A stretch of DNA of 11,304 nucleotides. Source: Citricoccus sp. WCRC_4. GTDB lineage: Bacteria; Actinomycetota; Actinomycetes; Actinomycetales; Micrococcaceae. The notes beneath the pieces were generated by a model. It saw only the letters and a list, made by a program, of their open reading frames with translations, was not told where the DNA came from and did no database searches. The position numbers and the translations under genes are program-made. This document shows, one piece after another, positions 5,515-11,304 of this stretch. Position 1 is the first letter of the stretch. Each line of letters begins with the position of its first letter. The stretch spans positions 1-11,304 of the forward strand of contig JAPFFX010000406.1 in assembly GCA_026645375.1 (NCBI GenBank). Reading direction: 5' to 3'.

Positions 5515-6207
5515 ATGGGGGCCAACGGCGCAGGACCGGGGTGGTCGCAGCGGGACCAGATGCTGCTGCGGACCGCGCAGGTCATCCATGCCCATGTCCA
5601 CGGCGAGTTCGACCAGATCCTCCCGGTCCCCGTGGACTTCGCGGTCGGCGGGACGTACCCGGACAACCGCATCGTCGCCGTCGCCCCGTTCTCGCTGTCT
5701 TCCCTGGAATCGCGCGGGGACGGGTCCTACGCCCATGACGGTGGCCTCTTCTTCGCCACCGGCCGCGGGGGCCTGGCGATCACCGCCGGGGCGGTGCTCG
5801 GCCGGGCCGTGGGGAACGCACGACGGCGGGCTGCCGCCGCACGGGCGGCGCAGCCGTCCTGGCAGCATCTCGACCGCGGGATGCTCTGCGTCAACCAGTT
5901 CGGGTTCTACCTGAGGACCCCGACCAGCCTGCTCTGGTGGGACTGGGGCAGCATCCTGGAGTGCCACATGGTCGAGCCGGGACGACTGGGGATGCTGGGG
6001 ATGACACCGGCCGGCCAGTGCACCTACCTGATCGAGTCCGACCTCGCCGAACTGGTGTTCGCCACCTGGGCGGTGAGGCGGCAGCCGCAGCACGCACAGT
6101 TCCTGCGCCGGGTGTGGCTGCTGCCGGACTGGATCGAGCGGTACCGGGCCGTCTACGGCCCCGCGGCCTTCGATTTCACCGTGCCGTTCCGGCACCAGTT
6201 GGGATAG
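5515..6207 (+). CDS. Uncharacterised 230-aa protein, possibly PH/GRAM-like
   Basis: I do not recognise a named family. The N-terminal part (about 11-100) includes a conserved-looking stretch, PVDFAVGGTYPDNRIVAVAP (39-58), ending in a glycine-rich, weakly hydrophobic segment (84-100) followed by the basic run RRRAAAARAA (103-112). The middle and C-terminal part (about 116-186) alternates short strands, GMLCVNQFGFYLRT, SLLWWDWGSILECHM, CTYLIESDLAELVFATW, then a helix. That order suggests a bacterial PH or GRAM-type beta barrel, but this is a guess from pattern. There is no signal peptide and no certain membrane helix. The ATG at 5515 is chosen over the GTG at 5506 because TAGGGT lies 7 nt upstream. 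The SDR gene follows after 37 bp on the same strand. Confidence 0.75.
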   Translation: MGANGAGPGWSQRDQMLLRTAQVIHAHVHGEFDQILPVPVDFAVGGTYPDNRIVAVAPFSLSSLESRGDGSYAHDGGLFFATGRGGLAITAGAVLGRAVGNARRRAAAARAAQPSWQHLDRGMLCVNQFGFYLRTPTSLLWWDWGSILECHMVEPGRLGMLGMTPAGQCTYLIESDLAELVFATWAVRRQPQHAQFLRRVWLLPDWIERYRAVYGPAAFDFTVPFRHQLG

Positions 6208-6210
6208 CCT
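6205..6210 (+). promoter_or_regulatory. Possible internal -10 before the SDR gene (TAGCCT)
   Basis: TAGCCT matches TANNNT and overlaps the TAG stop of the upstream gene. It could give the SDR gene its own promoter with a leader of about 28 nt carrying AGGAGG. No good -35 is visible. Confidence 0.25.
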
Positions 6211-6244
6211 CGCCGGACCGCACCGACCCGTACCAGGAGGAACC

Positions 6245-7054
6245 ATGGCTGAATCCGCTGACCACCCCCGCAGGATCATCATCACGGGAGCCGATTCCGG
6301 CATCGGGAAGGCCACGGCGGTGGCCCTGGCCGCACCCGGACGCCACATCGGCATCACCTGGCACGAGGACCGCGAGGGCGCGGAGGCCACCGCGACCGAG
6401 GTGGGCGCCGCCGGCGGCACCGCCCACGTGCGCCAGCTCGACCTGGCCGACCCGACGGAGGGTACCCGGGTCATCGACGGGCTGGCCGAGGAGATGGGTG
6501 GCGTCGACACGCTCGTGATGTGCTCCGGGACCGGCACCGCCACCCCACTCCTGGACATGGACTACGCGGACTGGCGCCACGTGATCTCGGTGGACCTGGA
6601 CGGCGCGTTCTGCTGCCTGCAGGCGGCCGCACGCCACATGGTGTCCGCCGGTGCGGGCGGGCGGATCGTGGCCATCACCTCCGTCCACGAGCACGCCCCG
6701 CGCGTGGGTGCCGGGCCGTACTGCGCGGCCAAGGGGGGCCTGGGGTTGCTGGTCAAGGTCGCCGCCCTCGAGCTGGCCGAGCACGGCATCACCGTCAATG
6801 CGGTGGCGCCCGGGGAGATCGCCACCCCGATGACCGGCCAGGAGGACGAATCGGTCTTCGAGGGCAAGCACCGCCCGGGGATCCCCGTGGCCCGGCCGGG
6901 GGACGCCCGGGAGGTCGCCGCCATCGTGGCCTTCCTGTGCGGCCCGGACGCCGGATATGTCAACGGCGCGTCCTGGGCCGTCGACGGCGGCATGCTCGCC
7001 ATGGGGCCCATGGCCGGGTCACATCTGGAGAGCGACGACTGGCGACGCCCCTGA
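6245..7054 (+). CDS. SDR-family NAD(P)-dependent oxidoreductase (269 aa)
   Basis: This is a classical short-chain dehydrogenase/reductase, a cytoplasmic Rossmann-fold enzyme reducing a carbonyl or oxidising an alcohol. The cofactor loop TGADSGIG is at 14-21, the acidic DLADP at 66-70, and the catalytic Ser146, Tyr159 and Lys163 lie in ITSV and YCAAK. PGEIATPM (189-196) and the C-terminal GYVNGASWAVDGGM (237-250) are typical of the sugar or 3-oxoacyl reductase group. The usual NNAG motif is replaced by MCSG (92-95), and the usual Asn of V-N-L is Asp117. The segment AAPGRHIGITWHEDREGA (29-46) lacks an obvious basic NADP marker. AGGAGG at 6235-6240 sits 4 nt before the ATG. It may share a transcript with the 230-aa gene. 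The substrate is unknown. Confidence 0.9.
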   Translation: MAESADHPRRIIITGADSGIGKATAVALAAPGRHIGITWHEDREGAEATATEVGAAGGTAHVRQLDLADPTEGTRVIDGLAEEMGGVDTLVMCSGTGTATPLLDMDYADWRHVISVDLDGAFCCLQAAARHMVSAGAGGRIVAITSVHEHAPRVGAGPYCAAKGGLGLLVKVAALELAEHGITVNAVAPGEIATPMTGQEDESVFEGKHRPGIPVARPGDAREVAAIVAFLCGPDAGYVNGASWAVDGGMLAMGPMAGSHLESDDWRRP

Positions 7055-7061
7055 ACCTGTC

Positions 7062-7081
7062 GTGCAGCGGTCGAGCTGCAC
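7062..7081 (+). terminator. 7-bp hairpin after the SDR gene
   Basis: GTGCAGC (7062-7068) pairs perfectly with GCTGCAC (7075-7081) around a 6-nt loop, 7 bp after the SDR stop. No T-run follows. Confidence 0.45.
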
Positions 7082-7090
7082 CTCGGCGGC

Positions 7091-7158
7091 GGCCTGCCCC
7101 CTCAGCGGCCGGCCTGCCCGTCAGTGGCCGGCCTGCCCGTCAGCGGCTGACCTGCCCT
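7091..7158. repeat. Tandem 19-20-bp repeat between convergent genes
   Basis: The unit GGCCTGCCCGTCAGTGGCC is repeated about 3.5 times: 7091-7110 (20 bp, variant), 7111-7129, 7130-7148, then a degenerate copy starting at 7149. It fills the gap between the converging SDR and MFS genes. Copies differ by only a few bases, which points to slippage expansion. No gene overlaps it. Confidence 0.7.
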
Positions 7159-7175
7159 CGGCGTCACCCCGGGTC

Positions 7176-8378
7176 TCAGGTCCCGGCGTGGGTTGCGTGC
7201 GGGCGCTGGCCGAGGAAGACCACGGCTCCGACCAGCAGGATCACCACGGACAGGGCCAGCCCGGCCTGCACGCCGTCGGCCGAGTCCGAGGCCACCCCGG
7301 ACAACACCGGGCCGATCGACTGGCCGATCGCGAAACCGGTCGTCAGGGTGCCGATCCCGTCCGTGACCTGGGACGGCTCCAGGACCCGCTGGGCGGCGTG
7401 GGTGACCGCGCCGACGAGCGCCAGGAACGTCCCCCCGAACAGCACGGCCGATCCCAGCGAGAGCGCCGGGTGGTCCGCCAGCAGGGGCAGCCCCGCGCCG
7501 AGGGCGACGACGACCATGAGCAGCGCCGGGGCTCGGCCCCCGGAGAGCGCGCCGACCACGGGGGACCACGCGAACCCGCCGATCATCGCGGCCAGGCCCA
7601 GCACGATCCAGAACACGGCCACCTCCATGTCCCCGGCGCCCTGGCCGCGCAGCAGGGCCACGATGAAGGTCATGTAGGCGATGTACCCCGCGCCGAACAG
7701 GGTGTATCCGGCCAGCAGGGGGAACAGGGTGCGCACCGGAGCGCGCGACCCGGCCCGGCGCGGGGGCGGAGACGGCGCCCGACGCGCGGCCGGCACCGCG
7801 ATCATCCAGGCCGCCACGCCCGCGATGCCCAGCACGGCCCAGCCCACGCGCCAGCCTGACTCCGGCGGGAACCAGCCCAGGGCGGCCGGCAGCAGCAGGC
7901 CGGTCACCACCACCCCCATGCCGCCACCGGACACGTAGATCCCCATCAGCAGGGCCGAGCGCTGCGCGGTACGTGGCCCGTCGAGCTGGGAGGCCAGGGC
8001 CGCCGTCAGCGCCGCCCCGAGGATGAAGGTCACCGCCCCCGAGATCCCCGCGACCAGCCGCAGCACGAGCAGGACCGGCAGCAGGGAGCTCAGCGCGGAG
8101 GCGCCCAGCGCCGCGGCGGTGACGAGCATGCTGGTGAGAAAGGCCCGGCGGGTCCCGAGCGCCCGTCCGACGCGGGGGGCCAGGACGGCCCCGAGCAGGT
8201 ACCCGGCGGCGTTGGTGGTGTTGAGCAGGGCCGCGGTCGCGTACGACCAGTCCAGGTCGGCCTGCATGGGCGGCAGCAGCACCGCGTAGGCGAACCGGGC
8301 GAACGCGAACGCCGACGCCGGTCCGGCCGCGAGCCCGAGCGCGGTCCAGACCGCGCGGGAGGATCGGGGCTCGGTCAT
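7176..8378 (-). CDS. MFS transporter, YbfB/YjiJ type (400 aa)
   Basis: This is a twelve-helix inner-membrane transporter of the major facilitator superfamily. The start ALGLAAGPASAFAFARFAYAVLLPPM (13-38), with its ARFAY signature, and the NTTNAAGYLLGA segment (53-64) are those of the YbfB/YjiJ (MFS_4) group. The substrate is generally unknown, and efflux is often assumed. The motif-A-like PRVGRALGTRRAF (68-80) follows helix 2. A proline- and arginine-rich loop (196-216) separates the two six-helix halves, and the GTLTTGFAIGQSIGP segment (343-357) is in the second half. Length is normal. The ATG at 8376-8378 has no Shine-Dalgarno but follows TAGCGT by 6 nt, suggesting a leaderless mRNA. It is divergent from the 171-aa membrane protein and convergent with the SDR gene. 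Confidence 0.87.
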   Translation of the reverse strand: MTEPRSSRAVWTALGLAAGPASAFAFARFAYAVLLPPMQADLDWSYATAALLNTTNAAGYLLGAVLAPRVGRALGTRRAFLTSMLVTAAALGASALSSLLPVLLVLRLVAGISGAVTFILGAALTAALASQLDGPRTAQRSALLMGIYVSGGGMGVVVTGLLLPAALGWFPPESGWRVGWAVLGIAGVAAWMIAVPAARRAPSPPPRRAGSRAPVRTLFPLLAGYTLFGAGYIAYMTFIVALLRGQGAGDMEVAVFWIVLGLAAMIGGFAWSPVVGALSGGRAPALLMVVVALGAGLPLLADHPALSLGSAVLFGGTFLALVGAVTHAAQRVLEPSQVTDGIGTLTTGFAIGQSIGPVLSGVASDSADGVQAGLALSVVILLVGAVVFLGQRPHATHAGT

Positions 8379-8384
8379 GGCCCG

Positions 8385-8390
8385 ACGCTA
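8385..8390 (-). promoter_or_regulatory. -10 element of a leaderless MFS transcript (TAGCGT)
   Basis: TAGCGT on the minus strand is followed by CGGGCC and then the ATG. The 6-nt spacing matches the other leaderless-type starts in this window. No -35 at normal spacing is evident. Confidence 0.45.
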
Positions 8391-8492
8391 ACAGCGGGTC
8401 GGCCCGGGCGCTGTCGATCGCCCGTCCGTGACCCGCACGCGGTGTCGGTCGCCGCCATCCGGACGGTGGCTCGTCCAGACCACCAGGGATTC

Positions 8493-8507
8493 CGGGGGAA
8501 ACCCCCG
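8493..8507. promoter_or_regulatory. Perfect palindrome CGGGGGAAACCCCCG in a promoter
   Basis: Six bases on each side of AAA are exactly complementary. The palindrome occupies the -35 and spacer zone of the leaderless-type promoter at 8513-8518, the usual place for a repressor operator. It could also form a tight DNA hairpin. No regulator gene is next to it. Confidence 0.4.
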
Positions 8508-8512
8508 CTGCA

Positions 8513-8518
8513 TAGACT
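8513..8518 (+). promoter_or_regulatory. -10 element of a leaderless transcript (TAGACT)
   Basis: TAGACT is followed by CGGCCC and the ATG at 8525. No Shine-Dalgarno is present. The -35 region is covered by the palindrome at 8493-8507. Confidence 0.5.
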
Positions 8519-8524
8519 CGGCCC

Positions 8525-9040
8525 ATGGTCACCGACCAGCATCCTTCGCCGGCTGAGGAGATCAGCGAGCACGAGAAGGCCCACCTGCTGCGTGAGTCGA
8601 TGGCCGTGGGCCTGTACATCGCCATCAGCCTGCTGGCCTCGCTGGGCACCCTCGTCGACCTCGGTGAGGGCGCAAACAGTCCCCTGCCCGCGCTCTGGGG
8701 CATCCTCATCGGGTTGCTTCTCGTGCACTGGTTCGCCTTCAGCCTCGCCCAGTTCGCCACGGACGTGGGGAACACCCGGCGCCAGGACCTGCGGATCACG
8801 GTCGCCGGCGTGGTCGGCGGGCTGAAGGTGGGGGTGCTGGTCACCGTCGTCGACCTCGTGTTCTCGGAGCGCGAGACCGGCGCCGTCACCATCGCCCTGT
8901 TGGGGTACATCGTCGTCGCAGCGGGGATCGTCGCCCGGTCCTACGGCGCCGGCCGACTGCGCACTGTCGTCATCGTGGTCACCATCACGGCATTGGGCCT
9001 CGCGATCGTCGGCGCGAAGAACCTGCTGGCCGGATACTGA
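8525..9040 (+). CDS. Uncharacterised five-helix membrane protein (171 aa)
   Basis: I do not recognise a named family. A charged N-terminus (1-24, rich in E and H) precedes about five hydrophobic segments: 27-43, 55-78, 92-112, 119-136 and 146-168. Short loops include one basic stretch, TRRQDLR (84-90), and an RLR pair (144-146). The positive-inside rule would place those loops in the cytoplasm. No catalytic motif or metal site is visible. The ATG at 8525 follows a -10 element by 6 nt. The gene is divergent from the MFS transporter across 146 bp and convergent with the PPOX gene. Its role is unknown; a small membrane-stress or transport-associated protein is possible, but nothing in the sequence shows this. 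Confidence 0.75.
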   Translation: MVTDQHPSPAEEISEHEKAHLLRESMAVGLYIAISLLASLGTLVDLGEGANSPLPALWGILIGLLLVHWFAFSLAQFATDVGNTRRQDLRITVAGVVGGLKVGVLVTVVDLVFSERETGAVTIALLGYIVVAAGIVARSYGAGRLRTVVIVVTITALGLAIVGAKNLLAGY

Positions 9041-9061
9041 ACGGCGGACCCCGCGCGCCGT
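9041..9061. terminator. Hairpin between convergent genes
   Basis: ACGGCG (9041-9046) pairs with CGCCGT (9056-9061) around a 9-nt loop, starting directly after the stop of the 171-aa protein. It is 14 bp from the stop of the converging PPOX gene and may serve both. The stem is short and lacks a T-tract, apart from TT on the plus strand. Confidence 0.4.
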
Positions 9062-9075
9062 TGACCCTGCCGGCC

Positions 9076-9540
9076 CTAGTCCTCGGCCGGCCGGTGGACG
9101 TTGGCGGCGACGGACCGCCACCACTCCGGATCGGCGATGGGAAACCGCCGGCCGGTGACCTCGGTCGGGATGATCCGGACGAAGGCGGCCTTGTCGCCCG
9201 GGTGCCAGGGCCTCAACGGCAGGTCCCCGGTGTCCATCAGCTCCACGGACCGGGTGATCTGCTCGGCCCTGCCCCGGACCATGACGCTCCAGACGACGGA
9301 GGTGGTGGCCTCCAGCGCGTCCGCCTCGAAGGCCACCGGTGTCCCGGACAGCACGGCGTCCAGTTTCGTCCCCGGCCCACTGCGGAACAGGATCGTCTCC
9401 CGGTCCACGGTGAACGTCACGGGGAAGACCTCCGGGTGATCCTGGACCCACACCCCCAGCCGGCCCACGGGCGCCTGGCGCAGGCGCTCCCAACAGGCGT
9501 CCTGGGACAGGTGCTCCTCGGTGACGGGCTGCTCGGTCAT
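9076..9540 (-). CDS. Pyridoxamine 5'-phosphate oxidase-like flavin protein (154 aa)
   Basis: This is a small split-barrel protein of the PPOX-like superfamily (Pyridox_ox_2 type), whose members bind FMN or a deazaflavin and act in varied redox reactions. It is not the biosynthetic PdxH. The pattern APVGRLGVWVQDHPEVFPVTF (23-43), DRETILFRSGPGTKL (46-60) and SVMVRGRAEQI (85-95) is typical, including the FRxxxGTKL cofactor-loop segment. PTEVTGRRF (125-133) ends the barrel. GAGGAGGACCG lies immediately before the ATG at 9538-9540. It is divergent from the MDR gene. A paralogue with a very similar C-terminus begins at the right edge of the window. The physiological substrate is unknown. Confidence 0.85.
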   Translation of the reverse strand: MTEQPVTEEHLSQDACWERLRQAPVGRLGVWVQDHPEVFPVTFTVDRETILFRSGPGTKLDAVLSGTPVAFEADALEATTSVVWSVMVRGRAEQITRSVELMDTGDLPLRPWHPGDKAAFVRIIPTEVTGRRFPIADPEWWRSVAANVHRPAED

Positions 9541-9554
9541 CGGTCCTCCTCGGC

Positions 9555-9581
9555 GCGACCGGTCCTCAGCGGAGCGGTCGC
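9555..9581. repeat. 7-bp inverted repeat in the PPOX/MDR divergent gap
   Basis: GCGACCG (9555-9561) is the exact complement of CGGTCGC (9575-9581), with 13 bp between. It lies upstream of both divergent genes, so it may be a shared operator or, on the PPOX side, a leader hairpin. Confidence 0.35.
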
Positions 9582-9645
9582 TTGACTCGGACCATTCTGG
9601 GCCGTGCCCCGTGGCCCGGCACAAGTGCTCGTCACCGCGGGATGC

Positions 9646-9651
9646 TTGACT
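9646..9651 (+). promoter_or_regulatory. Weak -10-like element 6 nt before the MDR start (TTGACT)
   Basis: The hexamer has the same 6-nt spacing to the ATG as the other leaderless-type starts, but has T instead of A at its second position. No Shine-Dalgarno precedes the start, which supports a leaderless mRNA only indirectly. Confidence 0.25.
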
Positions 9652-9657
9652 GGCCCC

Positions 9658-10572
9658 ATGCGCATGCTCGGTTTCCAGCAGTACGGCGGCCCGGAGGTCA
9701 TGGAACACCTCGAGGAGGAGGATCCCCGGCCCGGTCCCGGCCAGGTCCTGGTGCGGATGACGGCGGCCGGGGTGAACCCGGCGGACATCAAGGTCCGCAA
9801 CGGTCAGCGCACCGGCCGGATCCCGGTGCGCTTCCCCATGGCGCTCGGTCGCGAGGCCGCCGGGGTGGTGCTCGGAACGGGCCCGGACGTCACCGGGTTC
9901 GCTGCCGGGGACCGGGTCTTCGGCGCCACGGCGACCGGCACCGGCGCGCTGGCCAGTCACGTCCTGCTGGACGCGGCCGGGACGGCCCGCATCCCCGAGG
10001 GCGTGGCCGAGGAGCAGGCCTGCTGCATCCCGGTGGCGGCAGGGACCGCATACGACGCCCTGGACGAGCTCAGCCTCCCGGCCGGGGCCACCGTGCTGAT
10101 GCTCGGGGCCGGCGGCGGGGTGGGCACGTGCGTCTGCGGCCTCGCCCGGGACCGGGGCCTGCTCGTGCTGGGGGTGGCCTCGGACTCCAAGCGGGACCTG
10201 GTGACCCGGCTCGGAGCAGTGCACGTGGCCAAGGGCCCAGGCTGGGTGGACCGGGTGCGCGACCGTGCCCCCGACGGGGTGGACGCCGTGATCGATGCGG
10301 TCGGCGGGGAGGCCCTGGAAGAGGCCGTGCCCCTGCTGCGCCGGCCCGGTGCCCTGCGCAGCGTCGCCGATCCCTCCGGCGCCGGGGCACGGGGCGGCTC
10401 CGGGGTGACCCGTCGGCGCACCACCGCCGTCTTCACGGAGGTCGCCTCGCTGGTGGCGGCCGGGCGGTTCGCCCCCGTGGTGGCCGGACGCTTCCCGCTG
10501 GCCGAGGCGGAGAAGGCCGTCGCTGCCGTCGAGACCGGACACGCGGCCGGGAACGTCGTGGTGCTCGCCTGA
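9658..10572 (+). CDS. NADP-dependent oxidoreductase, MDR/quinone reductase type (304 aa)
   Basis: This is a zinc-independent member of the medium-chain dehydrogenase/reductase superfamily, related to quinone oxidoreductase (QOR). Such enzymes reduce quinones or enones with NADPH in the cytoplasm. The GroES-like N-domain includes GPGQVLVRMTAAGVNPADIK (26-45) and GREAAGVV (64-71) with GDRVFG (84-89). The Rossmann domain carries LGAGGGVGT (149-157), and ASDSKRD (174-180) supplies the Ser and basic residues usual for NADPH. The C-terminus GHAAGNVVVLA is typical. No structural-zinc cysteine cluster is present; Cys122, Cys123, Cys158 and Cys160 do not form the usual lobe. The ATG at 9658 is chosen because it opens the family's first strand; the second ATG (9664) is an alternative. 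It is divergent from the PPOX gene, with which it may share a redox-stress theme. Confidence 0.88.
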   Translation: MRMLGFQQYGGPEVMEHLEEEDPRPGPGQVLVRMTAAGVNPADIKVRNGQRTGRIPVRFPMALGREAAGVVLGTGPDVTGFAAGDRVFGATATGTGALASHVLLDAAGTARIPEGVAEEQACCIPVAAGTAYDALDELSLPAGATVLMLGAGGGVGTCVCGLARDRGLLVLGVASDSKRDLVTRLGAVHVAKGPGWVDRVRDRAPDGVDAVIDAVGGEALEEAVPLLRRPGALRSVADPSGAGARGGSGVTRRRTTAVFTEVASLVAAGRFAPVVAGRFPLAEAEKAVAAVETGHAAGNVVVLA

Positions 10573-10605
10573 CCCGCCACCGGACCATGGCCGGGCGTGG
10601 GTGCC

Positions 10606-10682
10606 CTCCTTCCGTCCGGATCGAGAGGACCGCGCACCTGGGGCCCCGCACGGACGCGTCCTCTCACCCCGGACGGAGGGGG
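10606..10682. terminator. Long bipartite hairpin between convergent MDR and GNAT genes
   Basis: Positions 10606-10619 pair with 10669-10682 (14 bp, two wobbles). After a 3x3 internal loop, GAGAGGAC (10623-10630) pairs exactly with GTCCTCTC (10658-10665). The 27-nt top holds GGGGCCCC. The structure ends exactly at the GNAT stop codon and starts 33 bp after the MDR stop, so it is well placed as a shared terminator. No T-tract is present. Confidence 0.6.
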
Positions 10683-11135
10683 TCAGGGCTGCCGGACGTA
10701 GAACAGCATCCGGTAGTCCTCACCGGGCTCGCGGTTCGAGAAGCCGTGCCGTTCGTAGAAGCGGCGGGTGTCCGCGTCGACCTCGTCCACGTTGAGGTGG
10801 ATCTCACCGCAGCCCAGCTCCCGGGCGCGACGCAGGATGTCCCGGATCAGGGCGGTGCCGATGCCCTGGGCGCGCAGCGCCGGGACGACGTAGAGCTCCT
10901 CGAGCTGCACCAGCGGCCCGTCGAAGTACGGCGAGGGACGAAGGGTGAGGTAGGCGAAGCCGGTCGGTTCCGCCGGATCCCCGGCCAGCAGCACGAGGAC
11001 GTCGTCCCGGGCCAGGAGCCGCGCGAAGCGCGCGGCGAACTCCCCGGCGCGGGGGGTCGGGGAGCCGAACTCGGTGTTGAAGTCGTACAGGAGCCGGCCC
11101 ACGACGTCGGCCCGGTCAGTACCTGCCCGGCTCAC
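10683..11135 (-). CDS. GNAT-family N-acetyltransferase (150 aa)
   Basis: This enzyme should move an acetyl group from acetyl-CoA to an amine of an unidentified small molecule or protein. LEELYVVPALRAQGIGTALI (78-97) contains strand 4 and motif A, with the pyrophosphate-binding R-x-Q-G-I-G-T-A (88-95). NVDEVDADTRRFYERHGF (115-132) is the usual motif B end. Residues 8-25 (RADVVGRLLYDFNTEFGS) match the common N-terminal helix. The GTG at 11133-11135 is preferred: GGGAGGG lies about 10 nt upstream and the frame begins at the family's usual start. The alternative ATG at 11198 overlaps the stop of the upstream PPOX gene (ATGA) and would add a 21-residue Pro/Gly/Arg-rich tail made by a 12-bp repeat. 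Either start implies cotranscription with that PPOX gene. Confidence 0.85.
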   Translation of the reverse strand: MSRAGTDRADVVGRLLYDFNTEFGSPTPRAGEFAARFARLLARDDVLVLLAGDPAEPTGFAYLTLRPSPYFDGPLVQLEELYVVPALRAQGIGTALIRDILRRARELGCGEIHLNVDEVDADTRRFYERHGFSNREPGEDYRMLFYVRQP

Positions 11136-11152
11136 TGCCGTCGGGCCCTCCC

Positions 11153-11176
11153 GGGGCCCAGGACGGGGCCCAGGAC
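11153..11176. repeat. 12-bp tandem direct repeat
   Basis: GGGGCCCAGGAC occurs twice in a row (11153-11164 and 11165-11176) between the PPOX stop and the GNAT GTG start. It is the source of the low-complexity GPGPRPGPR-like stretch if the earlier ATG is used. Confidence 0.7.
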
Positions 11177-11194
11177 CGGGACGACCCGCCGGGG

Positions 11195-11304
11195 TCATTC
11201 GTCCGAGGCGTGGGGCGCGTCCGAGACCGAGGTGCGCCATTCCTCCGGCGAGGTCACCGCGAACCTGCGCCCCGTGACCTGTGTGGGCCTGATCCGCACG
11301 AACT
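11195..11304 (-). CDS. C-terminus of a second PPOX-like protein (partial, runs off the window)
   Basis: Reading the minus strand from the window edge gives 35 residues, FVRIRPTQVTGRRFAVTSPE...SDE, then a stop at 11195-11197. This matches the C-terminus of the PPOX-like protein at 9076-9540 (FVRIIPTEVTGRRFPIADPE...) almost residue for residue in the first half and keeps the W-R-x-S-V element after it. It is therefore the end of a paralogue whose body lies to the right of the window. Its stop overlaps an ATG of the GNAT frame, and GNAT probably follows it in an operon. Only the tail can be assessed, so cofactor residues are not visible. Confidence 0.8.
   Translation of the reverse strand, partial: FVRIRPTQVTGRRFAVTSPEEWRTSVSDAPHASDE

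Noticed and set aside
7091..7158. CRISPR array
   Set aside because: The repeats are directly adjacent with no unique spacers and are only 19-20 bp long, so this is a simple tandem repeat.
7102..8910. Long minus-strand frame through the MFS gene and the five-helix gene
   Set aside because: It runs in a different frame from the MFS protein and gives low-complexity sequence. The MFS frame has family signatures and a plausible start.
9658..10572. Zinc-dependent alcohol dehydrogenase
   Set aside because: The catalytic-zinc and structural-zinc cysteine patterns are absent. The sequence follows the QOR-type, zinc-free branch.

Overview
The window is about 70% GC, with coding frames ending almost always in G or C. 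It has no CRISPR array, tRNA, rRNA or recognisable insertion sequence. DnaB, the M50B-like protein and the mix of actinobacterial families point to a Micrococcaceae-like actinomycete (Micrococcus, Citricoccus or Kocuria range). That placement is inferred from protein character and base composition, not from a search.

Layout. A 20-bp hairpin (9-52) opens the window, followed by a minus-strand SAM-dependent methyltransferase (71-685). A gap of more than 600 bp follows. It is unusually AT-rich for this genome and carries a dense cluster of DnaA-box-like 9-mers (972-1216), then a candidate promoter (1222-1250) and a long leader hairpin (1325-1360), ending at the TTG start of the replicative helicase gene dnaB (1426-2802). 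An M50B-like membrane metalloprotease follows dnaB directly (2846-3604). A patatin-like phospholipase (3644-4921, minus) is divergent from a small DoxX-family membrane protein (5057-5419). Next come an unrecognised 230-aa protein, possibly PH/GRAM-like (5515-6207), and an SDR oxidoreductase (6245-7054).

The right third holds a YbfB/YjiJ-type MFS transporter (7176-8378, minus), divergent from a five-helix membrane protein (8525-9040). After these come a pyridoxamine-phosphate-oxidase-like flavin protein (9076-9540, minus), divergent from an NADP-dependent MDR oxidoreductase (9658-10572), and a GNAT acetyltransferase (10683-11135, minus). The 3' end of a second PPOX-like paralogue (11195-11304, minus) is cut by the window edge.

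How it works together. dnaB is the only core replication gene, and the DnaA-box cluster lies directly upstream of its likely promoter, so DnaA control of dnaB, or a DnaA-titrating or initiation site, is the strongest unusual signal. The other genes look like single-gene housekeeping or redox and stress functions rather than one pathway. Several (patatin, the 230-aa protein, MFS, the five-helix protein and possibly MDR) have a TANNNT-like -10 element 6-7 nt before the start codon and no Shine-Dalgarno, which fits leaderless transcription. Their neighbours (methyltransferase, DoxX, SDR, PPOX) have clear AGGAGG-type sites.
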